A DNA stretch of 64,000 bases from Blastomyces gilchristii SLH14081 (taxonomy: Eukaryota; Ascomycota; Eurotiomycetes; Onygenales; Ajellomycetaceae): contig NW_003101660.1 in assembly GCF_000003855.2 (NCBI RefSeq), forward strand, positions 62,001-126,000, given 5' to 3'. The notes under the pieces are model-generated. The model made no database searches. It had not been told where the DNA came from and saw only the letters and a list, made by a program, of their open reading frames with translations. Positions 33,968-46,159 of this stretch are shown here, piece by piece (the first letter of the stretch is position 1; each line of letters opens with the position of its first letter). The position numbers and the translations under genes were made by a program.

Positions 33968-36859
33968 GGCTAGGCTGAACGGGTCGCATACAACGGCAAT
34001 TTGGATGCGAAAATAATGCACGGTAAACCCTTCCTCAAGACTTGGAGGTGTAACTATCTCTTAGGAAGAAGAAGATATCCTGTTCGCCTCGTTAGCAGGG
34101 CGAACATATGGTTGCAAGAAGCCCCCCAAAACCCCTCATTTCGCCGTCTGTCCTTAGTGAAACTAGGGCGGAAGGATTCAACTGCATTCTGTCAGGTCAG
34201 GCCAGATGTGTTGGCGCCTTGAGGTTCGCTAACGTTAACTTAGTTAGCGGAGGTTGACGACTAACTAGATGCGCGTGCTAGGTAACCAGTAACTTACATG
34301 TCCCCAGCCATTTGCACATAGCTAGAGTCACTGTTGAAGATCACATTCAGCTGTAACTCTTGTTACAAGCCTTCCCACACCCTCTAGATCCCGATCTGCT
34401 GTAGGATGATGGAGGACGATGAGGGCTCTTTTGTTACCCACGTGACCTCCGCTCATCCATTATATTTCCGCTCCCACTACCGAGTAGCTTGCGGAGTAGA
34501 GTAGCTTGCTTCAAGATAACCAACCACCCCCAACCCAACCCACATGGGCCACATCTGATGCGACCTGGTTGCTAGGCTGCTAGCCAGCACTAACTTTTCT
34601 TTCTCCATCGTCAAGTTGGACCAACCAACTTCTATCCTCCCAGCTCAGACAATCCGAGCGGGTGGGTACCTGGCATCTTACTTCTTCTAAATACACGATC
34701 TTAAGGCTAGCCAAAAGTCAACACCTTCTCGTTTAACAAACGACATTCAACCCATATAATCATGCTCACCCGTCTTATGAACATGATCACTCCCTCTAGC
34801 GGTCCTTCTGCACTCCTCGTCGTTGGCAACTTTGGTGCCACAATTCGTGTGCTTCATCCTTTCTGAGGATGGTACCGTTGAACGCTTTGGCCTCACAACC
34901 CCACCTTCCACCACCACATTCCGTCACCGTGGGGCCACAGAGAAAGCCCGCAGGCAGATTGGTGTGGTCACACTTCATATTGGGGATGGCGAGACCACCA
35001 CCAGCTTTCTCGATGATGTTGAGACGCAAGCCTGCAAGCTGTGGAAGGATTCTACAAGCGGAAGTCTCACACAGGTGGAGACAGGGAGCGATGAGATGGT
35101 TCAGCGAGTACAAGATGTTCTGCAGTCAGCAGCCCTGGATGCAATTCACAAAAGAGAAGGACGAGGTCGCTCTATGAATGCCACACAGACATACCCTGTT
35201 TTTGTTGTTCATATCACACACTCAAGGCCCGGGGGATTCTGACTGAGCCAACAAGGTTGACTTGATGAGATTCATCGTTGGCATGCAGCATCATAATACA
35301 TCGATGTAATGTTTATTCCCCACATGGCCTTCTTTGTTCAAAAACAATAATACCAATGAGAATGGCTAGCCACTGGGTGATTACAAGCCATATCTGGTCT
35401 ATATCAATGAGCTTCAGAGCTTGACACCAGATGGTTACGCAATAAAATGAGCTTACATCCTAAATTTCATAAGGGGAAATCTGTTATCAGGTTATTCAAT
35501 TTTGTTTCAAGTTCTAGAGAGAGTGCTAGTTGCTTATAAGAAAGTAAACCTCTAGTTATTCTAAAGACTGCCCTATATATCATAAACTAGTTAACTACAG
35601 AGTGCATGTAGAAATTATTAATGAACACTGCAGTATTTTTCCTACACACTATGAATGAGCAGCGTACACTATACTAGAATTCGATCTAAAGGCGTAAACA
35701 TTACGTTCTTATATTAATGGCTAATCAAAACTTAGTTCAGGAGGAAAAATGGACGAAGTTGAGGTAGCTTCTGACTGTGTGCCACGGCACTGCTGAAGTA
35801 TCTACGGCACTAGTTCTAGTAGAGAAAGTTACCTTGCTATGTTTATCTGGATGGCATAAAATCTTCATCACAATTCAGAATCCTCTGATAGAGTACAAAT
35901 TCAAACATGTCATCATAATGGCTATATATTTTTCTGAGGCTGATGGCAGCCAGCAATCACAACATTTATTTAATATGCTATTACAATGTTGCAGTTTTCA
36001 AGTTTTCAACATCACAACGCTTGTCAACCTAATCATTGATACTCCGAGCTGCTCTCCACGCACCGCTGCTCACCATGGCTCTGCACCATGAGAGTTCTTA
36101 GTAGCGAGAAGAGCTCTCTCCGGAGAGCTTGTCCACACCACAGGGGCGGCTGGTTGGGACCGGCCTGTCCTCATACACGGAGAGTTGTCCGACTGGGACA
36201 TCCCCATGAACCCCCCACATGCTCGAGCTGATGGGTTTCCTGGACCGGGAGATGGCTACCATCATGTCAGTATACTTTGGGTATGTCGAACCATGGCTCT
36301 CTGGCGGCCATTGGCCAGAGTGGAGGAGGGAACTGTTAGAGGCTCTGCAGTCTGTTTGCGCTGTGAGTCCAGTGCTGGGCGCTAGGAAATCCTGGATCCG
36401 GTTGATGCTGATGAGGTAGAAGAAAGGTACTGGAGAAACGTTGGCGGCGCGGGACGCTGTTGTCGACGTTGTGAGAATCGTTCAGGGATAGATACGACGA
36501 TGATTGTGCATGGGCTTTTGAAGCCGGCCTGCCAGATGCCTCGCAGAAGCCTGGTTGCCTTGTGATTCGATGAGGATGAGAACTAACGGCAGATAGATGG
36601 TAGTAATTCAAACTCTGCTAATTGTAATCTCTGTAAGCCCATAGGCCCTTTCTCCATAAATAATACTAGTCGGCAAAGATGGGATTCAAATCTCTGCCAT
36701 CCTGGTTGGCAGCAGGAATTGTCCCGCGGTCATTCAGTGTCTACTTACAGAGAGCCTTCCATGGATAACGCTTCCCATTTCACTATCCATCCCCATAGGG
36801 TATGCGTTTACTCCCCAGAAAAATTATGTACATATCAACTAGAAGCTTCCGTTCCCCCA
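33968..36859. other. 2.9-kb gene-poor region
   Basis: Upstream of the NACHT gene and downstream of the amine oxidase. It holds a GTTAAC-type palindrome at 34228-34250, an uncertain open frame at about 34762-35242 (listed separately), AT-rich DNA at 35250-36050 and GC-richer DNA at 36100-36600 with short broken frames. I could not assign a gene with confidence. Confidence 0.45.
34762..35242 (+). pseudogene. Uncertain open frame, frame-broken
   Basis: An ATG at 34762 opens a 34-codon frame (MLTRLMNMITPSSGPSALLV...). The long frame that follows, up to 35242, is in a different phase, has no early ATG and reads like a soluble protein (TLHIGDGETTTSFLDDVE, MVQRVQDVLQSAALDAIH). The two could be joined only by a frameshift or an unseen intron. 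The opposite strand is also open here for about 105 codons. No family was recognised. It may be an orphan gene, a relic or chance. Confidence 0.2.
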
Positions 36860-39303
36860 TTAGACTCCTAGAAGTGGACTAATACCCAAAACCGGTTCCT
36901 CAATGTGAATTTTGCACTGGGGAAGCTCCACACCGTAGTTTTCGAAATCCAACTTGTTACTTACCTGGTCTGCTACCACCCAGCGCCTATTCATCAAATC
37001 GCCATCTTGTGCCCGGTCGAAGAAATTGTGCGGTGCAAAAACCATACTGGCATATGAGTCGCTATTCAATGTCACAGGCACATCCTCAGAGCGGGTGAAA
37101 TGGTGCATGCCCATATTCACCCATACGACCAGGTCTTCCTGGTCGAGCGACTCGCCATTAAAGAACCTGCTGAAATCCTGCTGTGGCTTCCATGCCAAAT
37201 TGGTATTTTGAACAGAGTTTGCGAAGGGCTCATTGTCATGTTGGCGTGTGACGGCGAGATGCTGTTTGGCGAATTCAGAGTTCTTGCGGGTGAAAGGGGA
37301 ATGGGAGATCGGAAGGTGGACGTTGGAGTGGCCTGGAACGATCCGATAACCACGGCTTTCACCCCAGGCGTTTTTCTTCGCTCTATTCACCACGCGGTAC
37401 ATGGCTTGGTTGTTTGGTTCGTAGTTCAACCGTTCTTCCTTCTCCAGGAAGCTGGCTTGAAGCTCAATTTGCTCAAAGATGCCTAGCTCAGGGAACCACG
37501 GCTGCGCCTGCTGTGCGACGACCAGTTTGCTTATTTCGAAAGAGTTAGTAGAGTCAACGATGTCAAAGTCGGCTTTCCAAGTCAGTATGTGGCTGTGGAG
37601 CGAGCCTTGGGTAGCGTTCTGGATGCGAGGCCCCCATCTCTTCTGTGACTGATAATAGGGGCTCGTGAGGAGGTAACCGCTGGCACGAACTGAAATTTCA
37701 AGCGACCCGTCGAGGTGGAATGCATAGTTAAACATGTAGTCGTAATTTCCAACCGTAGCCACAGCACGTATTATGAGCGCACTGCCTTTGACTACACCCA
37801 GTTTCGCGAAGCCCCACCCGGACTCTCCGCCACCATCACGGTGCCGGGAAAGAGGAAATCCGAGGTCAGTTTCAAAAATACAAATAGAATCCGGGTTGAT
37901 GACCGTGCGGTTTCCCGCGTGGTAAGTCAAGTTCAAAAATGTGGACCCAAATGGGCAATCAAAGCCTTCAAGCAGGATTTTCATTTCGATTCCTAGGCTA
38001 TAATGGCTATCCTGGAAGGCTGCGGGGGGTAGTTATTAGTTTTGCACACTTCGTATTATGCGTGTAGGGTGAGGTGAATAGACTGACCTGAGCTCGCCGC
38101 CAGTGGTTGGTTTCCTCCATACTGGGTTAGGGCTTCTTGAAGGGACAACTCGTATAGAATGCGTTCACCCTTAAACTTGACATCAAAGAACATGAGGCCC
38201 AAAGAGCGACTATGTGCCATATAGAAAGACCAACCCATATACTCCACGTACCGCTGATCTTCATCCAACTTATACCTTTTCCCACCAAGCTCCCCGAGAG
38301 TCGCAGAGAACTTCTCATCAAGTGCACGAGTTCCCATCTCAGGTTTACGATCCAGTAAAGTCCAGGAGGCGTCTCTGGTCTGCTCAAACTCCTGCTCCAG
38401 CTCCCCAGCCTCAAAGGCTAACGTAAGGTCATCAACCGTAGGAAAGAACCGCTCCTTTGTCACAAATCCTATTACAGAATACGCAGAGGGGTCTGTTCCA
38501 GTCCAGTCAATGAGGAGAAAGAAGTCCAACGGAGTCAGGAAAGAATTTGCTGGAAATCGGAACATAATATTTAGGAATGCATTTTCTCCATCAAAAGAAA
38601 CAGGGTCCGTGTAGGTGGGCATTATTGTCGTTCTGTTGTCCGCTTCTCCATAGTACAAGCCTCCTTGAAATAACGCGGACGTTATGTGCGCAATGCTGGA
38701 CATAGTGGACGTAACCAGCGGCTCTACCGCCGTCGCACGCACGTCGTCGAAGACACGAGCATTAAAAGGCACGGACCCGCCCATCCCTCCGTTATAAATG
38801 TAATCTAGCGGTTCGAGTATGGTCTCAGAGGATACAGGAAGGGGCCCAACCATGTACTCTTGAGACCTAGGAGCTTCACGCCCTCCTTCAAAAATGATAA
38901 CCCGGGCGAATTTCGGGGGTGGAGGATTGTCGCCGTCAATGTAAGCAAGCACTGCAGATTTGTTCGTTGGCAAAGCATCGATCCAGAAGACATAATTATC
39001 TGTGACAGTTGCGTTGTCAGGATGTGTTAGGTTGAGGCCAGTCGCAGGATCATGAAGGAGCTCCCAGACAGCTAAATTTTCCTCGGCGCTAATTCCTGCC
39101 CAGACATTGGTTTTTGGAGAGTTGGTGATAGGCGCAGGCTCAGCGAGGCAGAAATCTTCCTGCGCGTGCTCGAGGCGACGATCGTTTGCTTGGGACCATA
39201 CTTTTGGATACGTGCGTGACGCTGTGGCGAGTTGGATTAACCCCGCGACTAAAAGGAAGCTCAGTAACATGGTCAGAAAGCAGAGGTGATTATGCGCCGC
39301 CAT
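36860..39303 (-). CDS. Secreted copper amine oxidase
   Basis: Quinone enzyme that oxidises primary amines to aldehydes with release of H2O2 and ammonia. Two exons: 39303-38088 and 38019-36860 (68-bp intron), giving 791 residues, normal for eukaryotic members. A signal peptide or anchor is visible (LTMLLSFLLVAGLIQLATAS). The cofactor Tyr lies in TVGNYDYMFNYAF (Tyr about 498), and the catalytic-base Asp in AFQDSHY (about 409), just after the splice. Copper ligands are the HSH pair in SLHSHILTWKADFD and a His in VNMGMHHFTRSEDVP. YGGNQP and EGFDCPFGSTF are further family marks. The catalytic set therefore looks complete. Several NxT/NxS sites support secretion. It is adjacent and divergent to TTI1 but functionally unrelated to it. 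The amine used cannot be read from the sequence. Confidence 0.93.
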
Positions 39304-40291
39304 TCCCCATGCAGAAACGGGGGAAAGAGCCCCTTTTTATATTCGGCACAAAGCGCCCTTCATCTGAATAAAGCTTTGTCAGGTGCTACTGTGCCTTCGG
39401 AACTTAGCCATTTGGCTGAAAGACTCAGTTCTTCGCAAGATCTTTCAAGTCGTACAAAAGCAAATCATGTAGAAATATCGCACAGGAATTGGTTCCAAGA
39501 CAGCCTTGGTAACATCACTCGAGGTCTGGACGGCTGGAGAAGGAGAAAAACCCCAGAATTGGGCCGGACAGGAGAAACAAAAGAACCATCACGAATTTCA
39601 AAATTCGAAATCCTTGCATAGGTTCACGCAGATACCTCTGCGCTTCAATCCCTGAGGTATCAGCATCGAAACATCGAAGCACTTGTTCCGGTTGTTGGCC
39701 TTAAGAAACTCAGTCAGAGCAGCATGGCAAAAGTGGAATATTGGCTGTGTCTTCCTAGCATGGAGCTACTGATGCCTCCAAGACCTAAGCACCAAAGTAA
39801 ATACAGTCTCGAGACAACCCTCGATCTGAGAAATACGTTGTTTGTCCATTCTTGACTTCAGATTCGATTGAGCCGATCAACGGCGAACTGCTTCAATGGA
39901 GATGTAACAAAGTTAACTTGGTTAATTATCTAACTAAGTTAACTAACTGTTGGGGGTCCCGGGAGTTGATCGGCCCTTCTACCAGCAGTGCGCTGGTGGT
40001 GACTGAGCTCTTTTGCCCCAGTAGCCTACACTAACTCTTTTTGCTTAGTAATGAATTAGTCATAGGTTCTTCTTGAGCCTGGGATAGTTAGCCATGTAGA
40101 ACATGTAGAACGCGAAAGGATGCTCTACCAGCTTGGACAATACTATTCTCCAGGGGCTATCGGGATATTGAAACCCATAAAGCATCTCTCTTGCTTCACT
40201 ATGGAAATCTACATCCGTGGCAACCCGTGATTCCCTGCGCTTACGACCTTGGTGCATCTGGATATTGCGCTGCCTCAGAGCTTAAAACACA
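39304..40291. other. Divergent promoter region, amine oxidase / TTI1
   Basis: It contains a near-perfect inverted repeat at 39911-39944 (14-bp arms, one mismatch). An open minus-strand frame at 40060-40257 ends EHPFAFYMFYMANYPRLKKNL; I could not assign it. Confidence 0.5.
39911..39944. repeat. Inverted repeat with GTTAAC arms
   Basis: The left arm AGTTAACTTGGTTA (39911-39924) and right arm TAACTAAGTTAACT (39931-39944) are reverse complements with one mismatch, separated by ATTATC. It lies between the divergent amine oxidase and TTI1 genes. Confidence 0.75.
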
Positions 40292-43200
40292 ATGGCGAAT
40301 TCACGACAGCAGGCCTTTTCAAAGGTTTGAAGCCGTTTCCTCTATTGAGCCTAATCTATCCTCTAGATACACTTGCTAACTGTGCTATAATTTGTTATTT
40401 TGTTGCCTAAAAGCTCCGCCCTCCTTGCGTTGAGCTAAGTTCTGCTGGGCTTAAATTCAGAGGCAACTTCGCAACCTCCAAAGAAGTGTTGCAAGCCCTT
40501 GAGCCTGTGCATTCTACATTGTTAGAGGTTGTCAGTGAATATGGTCTCGATGAAAAACTTGCAGAATACGCATTTTTCCCACTATCGCACATATTCAATG
40601 AAACCCAAAGGGTTTCTGTTCGCTGCCTGGAGCTGGCCGTGCGGTGTCTGCAGATTCTTATCGAGAAAGGATGGGGCCGAAATCTCCCCGTGAAAATGGG
40701 AAAGCAGTTACTGATCCTTCTTACCATCATAGCTGGTGGTCCCCCCAGTCAAAACCGAGATCAAGGCCAGCGAAGGCCGGATTCGGAAGAGCTAATTGTT
40801 GCCGCATTTGATTGTATTGCAAGCGTGTGCCATGTCCTACAAGGCCCTGCGGCTGAGGTAGAGATATTCAATGAAGTCGGGACGTCCACTATTGTTGATC
40901 AAACCGTCTACGTCTTACTGGAAGGTATTACGGATGGTCCTTCAGACCAGGTCCAACTGGCTGCGGCAAGTGCTTTACGTTCCCTGACCACTCGCATAAC
41001 TCATCGTGTCATCCTGGCTAGCCTTTTACCCCGAAGTGTTTCCGCATTAACTAAAGCGTTGCGGCCAACTACACAAATGCGACGGTCATACCAAGTGCTA
41101 TGTTGCTGCTTGCAAGGACTCACAGAAATCTTGAAAGCTGTACTTAGTGATTCTGATGTTAACGCCTTAACACCGAAGAAAAGCGATGATAAAAAACAAA
41201 TGGGAGATAGTATGATAGTTCTCGATGACTCTTGGCTCAAAGCGACAGCGTCTCAGGTAAAACTTGCTCTGGGAAACGTTATTCAGCTGAGAACACATAA
41301 CAGGCTTGATGTTCGCCACCGTTTACTTGAGTTATGCCTCATGGTAATTGAGCAATGTCCGAAATCACTTGGAGACTCTCTTTCAATGATGGTGGAAACC
41401 GTGGTTGTCCTTGCTGAATATGACACTGAAGGCTCAGCAAACGATGCTTATGTCGCCCTAAAACACCTCGTCATCTCATCTAGCCCCGTCCTAGAACTCC
41501 TCAAGTCCAGCATGTACACATGGACGATAGCCTTGCCGAGAATGATGCAGTCAGATAACGACGCTGCCAAGCAGAGGGCAATTAAACAGATATCGAATGC
41601 GTTCCAGGTCTTGTCGCAGACTCAGCCAAGCTCGGATATCTTAGATGACACTCTAGCAAGAAGCTTATGCGACAGTGTCTCTGCGGCTATTCAATCGCCG
41701 TCAACGGCGCCCCAACCTCTACCTAGTTCCTCTATTACAGGGACAGAGCTCAGTGTTCTCGAGGACGGGGGTCGGCCTACATCCTTCCAACCTGTGCTAC
41801 TGGAGCATCGTAGTCAGCGAAGAACGCTCTCAGAGCTGCATTCTATGATCTCGAAGCTGGGCGCCACCGACACTTCTCTGACAATGGCGAGTTCGATGTT
41901 GAAGAGAATGTACGGATCGTCAGGTGATGGTCTCCTGGCCCCATTTTGGCTCATCCTCGCATTCATAAAAAGTGCCCCAGCAGATCTAGCGTCAGTAGAT
42001 GATATGCTAGAACTGGATAGTGACACGTTATCTCGCTCCGCCATTATCGAAGAGTTATACTCAATTTCGCTCCCGATTCTCACAGATTTATCAACTGCAA
42101 ATCCACCCGACTGGCGGCTCCCCGCACTAGCCCTTGAAGCTATCGCGCTACAAGCAGAGCAGCTAGGTGAAACCTTTCGTCCCGAATTAATTGACGCCTT
42201 GTACCCTGTGTTGCAATTGATGGGCTCTAGTAATCCCAACATGCAAAACCATGCTGTTACCTGTCTTAACATCCTCACTACGGCTTGCAAGTATCCCAAC
42301 ACAAGTGCGATGCTCGTCGATAACGTGGATTACCTGGTTAATTCGGTATCTTTGAAACTCAATACCTTTGATTTGTCGCCTCAAGCACCCCAGGTTCTAC
42401 TCATGATGGTGAAGTTATGTGGAGCTTCTCTTATCCCATATCTGGATGACCTAGTTGGATCGATATTTGCCGTGTTGGATGCCTTTCACGGCTATCCTAA
42501 GTTGGTGGAGCTATTGTTTTCTGTTTTAGGAGCTATCGTAGATGAGGGCGCGAAGAAACCAGCACAGCTAGCCATTACAGGTCCGGATACCAATGAACCC
42601 GTTAACCACCGGAAAAGGCCCCTCCAGCCTCGCAGCATTTCAGATGTTGCGAATACATTTCAAGAACGAAGGGAAAAACGAGCCCGTGCTTCCCAACTGG
42701 AAGCCAGTGATGGTCTGGAGAAAGAATCTCACCCCAAGCGTCCTTGGACTTCAGAACATGATGGGCCCAAACCCATGGACGAGGGTGAGGATGACATAGG
42801 CTCAGAAACAGATGAACTACCACAACCTGCCACAGAAGAAAGGACCCTAAGTAGGTCTTACACCCTGCTCCTCAGCATCGCCAAATCCATTCCACCCCAT
42901 CTCTCCTCCCCATCGCCATTCCTACGACGCTCACTACTCTCAATCCTATCCCGCGCACTACCCATCCTCGCGCATGACGAGAATACCTTCCTCCCCCTAA
43001 TCAACGACCTCTGGCCTTCTGTCAGCGCTCGAATTGCTGCTCCACCAACCTTCCCATCGGATTCCACCGCGCTTACAACCACCCACACAGCCTCCACGCA
43101 AATCCGTAACACCGCAACTAGCGTCGATGAATTCGGCATCCAGGAAGAAACATTCGTAATCGTCGCGTCTTGCACCGCAATCGGTGCCATGTGCGAAGGC

Positions 43201-44019
43201 GCGGGGGATTTCATGGCGTCCCGCATCGAGCATGAATTCCCACGGTGGAAGAAACTCTACCTCCGCGCATGGGAGCGGGTACGACAGGACTCGGAGAGGG
43301 CTACGGAGAGGCAGCGTCAACACATGGAGCAACAGGAATTCCTTAATGCTCGTACCATCTCGGAGATGGAATCTTTAACACCCGGCACTGGCAGCAACAA
43401 TCAATCCTCCGTTTCCACCAGAGTAGTGACTTCACAATCTCGCCTATCCCCCCCTCCACCACTATTACCATACAGCACAAAGTTATTCACCCCTCATAGC
43501 TCCCTATTCCGGGCGCTGACACGCCTCTTTACCACGATACTCTCCAACGTGTATCTGTCTGCAGACATCGGCGATGAAATTTCCGAGTGTCTCGGTACTC
43601 CAATATCTTTCTATCATCCTGATTATTACATCACGTATGCTTGGCGCGCCGACGCAAAATCCAATGGCGAGAAGCAGACCAGCAAGACAGAAAATAAAGG
43701 AGTAGAAGAGACGTCGGGAACGGGAGCGGGGACGGAAGAAATATCTCGAGCGGTTCGGGCTATGCATGCGCGGAATGCGGATTTAACGTGGTTTATATTT
43801 GAGAAAGGGCGGGGGAAGGGGAGAGGCGGGCGTGATAGGGACAGGGATGTTATTGACGGGCTTGTACAGGCGGAGCGGAATATTGAGAGGAGGATTGCGG
43901 ATATGTTAAGTTCTCAGCCGCAGTCGTGGACACAGTCACACTCACAAACGCAGGGAGAGCTGCAATCAATGGGAAGCAGTGGATCGTGGAGGTTGGCCAA
44001 CATGATTGGAGCGGTGTGA
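40292..44019 (+). CDS. TTI1: TEL2-interacting protein 1 (TTT complex)
   Basis: HEAT-repeat scaffold of the Tel2-Tti1-Tti2 complex, which matures PIK-related kinases (TOR, ATM/ATR types). Two exons: a 33-bp first exon 40292-40324 (MANSRQQAFSK) and 40414-44019, giving 1212 residues. The first exon is supported because the frame before the obvious body reads LRPPCVELSSAGLKFRGNFATSKEVLQAL, the conserved start of fungal Tti1, and needs an upstream Met. The body is helical repeats throughout (for example LAAASALRSLTTRITHRVILASLLPRSV). An unstructured charged insert lies around residues 700-800 (REKRARASQLEASDGLEKE). The C-terminal part has a conserved FIVASCTAIGAMCEGAGDFMA-type segment followed by a Ser/Gln-rich tail. 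The donor GTTTGA of the small intron is weak, so the start is slightly less sure than the body. Confidence 0.88.
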
Positions 44020-44631
44020 TGGGAATGGAAAAATGAATAAATGTTGTTTTTGATATATGATGGGCACATCTATGCCGCCGGTTATCGATATTTTACAGTA
44101 ATCATACCCATGAACTCTCTGGATACTATAGAAGACATAAGTTTTTCCTTTTATAAATGCCCCTACTGCCCCAAATTGGTCTACAGCCTGCAGTTTCATA
44201 TATCACTAATAATTTCTGTAGGTAGGACGATATTATCATAAAGAAGAATAGTATGGTTTATGCAATGGGAGACAAAAATAAAACCTTTATTCCTCCTGCA
44301 TTTAAATACTTAACTATACTTAAAAAACGAAACGAATGTATTAAGTTGGGTTGATTTGTTCAAAATGGAAGCAATGAAACTTATCCAAGAGAGCCCCAAA
44401 AAAATAAGTAAAGGGGAAACAATAGAAGTCGCAAAGGGATTAATTGAGATTTATTCTTAATTCTGACGCAGAGTGGAATTGGCGGGTCAACCATTAATTG
44501 ATACAATTGATCACATATAGCAAAACTGACAGCAAGGGGACGGGGGAAAAATGAATGAACTAATGGATAAAATCCCTCAAGAAGAGAATGTCACGGCTGG
44601 AAGTTGGTTTCTGGGATGCTTCAACAGGAAT
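44020..44631. other. Convergent intergenic region
   Basis: 3' flanks of TTI1 (+) and eIF5 (-). AT-rich, with no gene seen. Confidence 0.5.
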
Positions 44632-46159
44632 TTACTCCTCATCGTCATCCTCGTCGCTTTCCGCGGTCTCAAGCCATTCGATAAACTTCTCAGCGGCTTT
44701 ACGGACTTTCCTGCTGGTGGCGATGTCGACGTACTTCTTGCTAGCCTTCGAGCCCCAGGCCTTGAGGACTTCTTCGGAAACGAGATCCTCCTGGTAATAG
44801 GCGAGTAGGATGGCGGGGACACTTTGGCAGAGATTTGGGCGTTCAATTCCAACTAAACGCTCAGTTCCTCCAAGGAATGCCTTCTCGTGGCGCTCAGAAG
44901 TGATCATCTAAAGAAAATTTATTAGTACCATAATTAAGACAGGGTTAACGGATGGAGTGTGTAATTACCTTCTTGAGCATGCCAGCCCTGGACGGAATTT
45001 GCTTAACGATTTTGTCGTCGAACATGGTTTGAGCCAAGACGGCGAGGGTCTTGTGCTTCGACTCAATGCCAAGCTCCTTGGCTTTCATATAAATGTCGAT
45101 GTCACTAACATCTGAGACATCATCCTCAGAACCATTGGCGGAGCTTATGATCCAGCTCCCGAGAAGATCGTACGCGGAAGCCGACCCATTTTCCCCTTCC
45201 CCGTCTTCATCACCATCATCGATGACGAGAGAACGCTTGACATCGTCGGGGAGTTCCTGGGCGCGAGCTTTAACAGCTTCCTCAGAAACATCAACTGCCC
45301 AGTCGTCATCGTCAATTTCAGCCGTCTGCTCGATTCCATCAGCCTCAGCTTTAATGCGGCGAGTGAGCTCATCATCACTATGGGCCTCGAGAGCACCATC
45401 GCCGTTTTCCTCCCCTCCATCGGAGTTGCTATCTACCGGGCTACCATTTGACGATCCGTTTGCCTCTCCGTTCGTCTCTCCCTCACCTTTGGCCTTATTT
45501 CTCTCGCGTCGAGACTTTTTGGTGGACTTGTCCTTTTTACCCTTCTTGGGCTGGTTCTTCAGAATGAAGCTGCTAAGCTTGTGACGAAGGTCAACATCAG
45601 ATCGCTCACCACAGGCTTTGCAGTCCAGGATAATACGAGGTTCTTTGACTACAACTTCAGTTTCTGGGTTCTTGCACTTCTTGCACAAAACGAATTTCAC
45701 GATGAACCCGTCAAGGTAGTCCTGAAGTTTGGCAGCATCATGAGCGCCGTTGATAATCCAGCGATCATCCGTTGGCTTAGCGTTGGCCTGAGCTCCAAGT
45801 TCAAAGCCGAAGTACTTGATTAGGTCTAGTGCACGGACGTTAGCATCATACTAGTCTTGGCATCAGAACGTCTCAAAAGAGAAAGGGACAGAGTGAACAG
45901 GAAACTGTGCGGATAGTAACTTACAGGCAGGGGGGCGACCCAAGGACTGGGCGACGTTGTTGAGATTAACAACAACGGTCTTGATGCCATTGCCTTTGCC
46001 TTCGATCTTGGCCTGGAGGCGCTCCATTTTGTAACGGTAAAAAGGGTCGGGGTTGTCCTAGTAAAAGCGTGTCAGTATATCTGGGCCGAACTTAAATCTT
46101 GAGCAAACAAACAAGGCCTTCAAAGAAAAACTTACCCGACGGATATTGATGGTAGCCAT
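44632..46159 (-). CDS. TIF5: Translation initiation factor eIF5
   Basis: GTPase-activating protein for eIF2 in the 43S/48S complex. Four exons: 46159-46136, 46057-45925, 45825-44969 and 44907-44632, giving 429 residues. It starts [19 protein letters not shown], where Arg16 lines up with the catalytic Arg15 of yeast eIF5. [17 protein letters not shown] is created by the second splice (acceptor after GTGCACTAG), which supports that junction. The zinc ribbon has CKKCKNPET and CKACGE. A Lys/Asn/Ser-rich linker follows. The C-terminal W2/HEAT domain ends with [18 protein letters not shown], the acidic-aromatic box that binds eIF2-beta and eIF3. The first exon is only 8 codons long. Identification is firm. 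Confidence 0.96.

Noticed and set aside
34021..34021. Upstream start of the NACHT protein
   Set aside because: The ATG at 33967 gives MDPIGAVSLAAT, the usual start of the family; the extra 18 residues have no such match.
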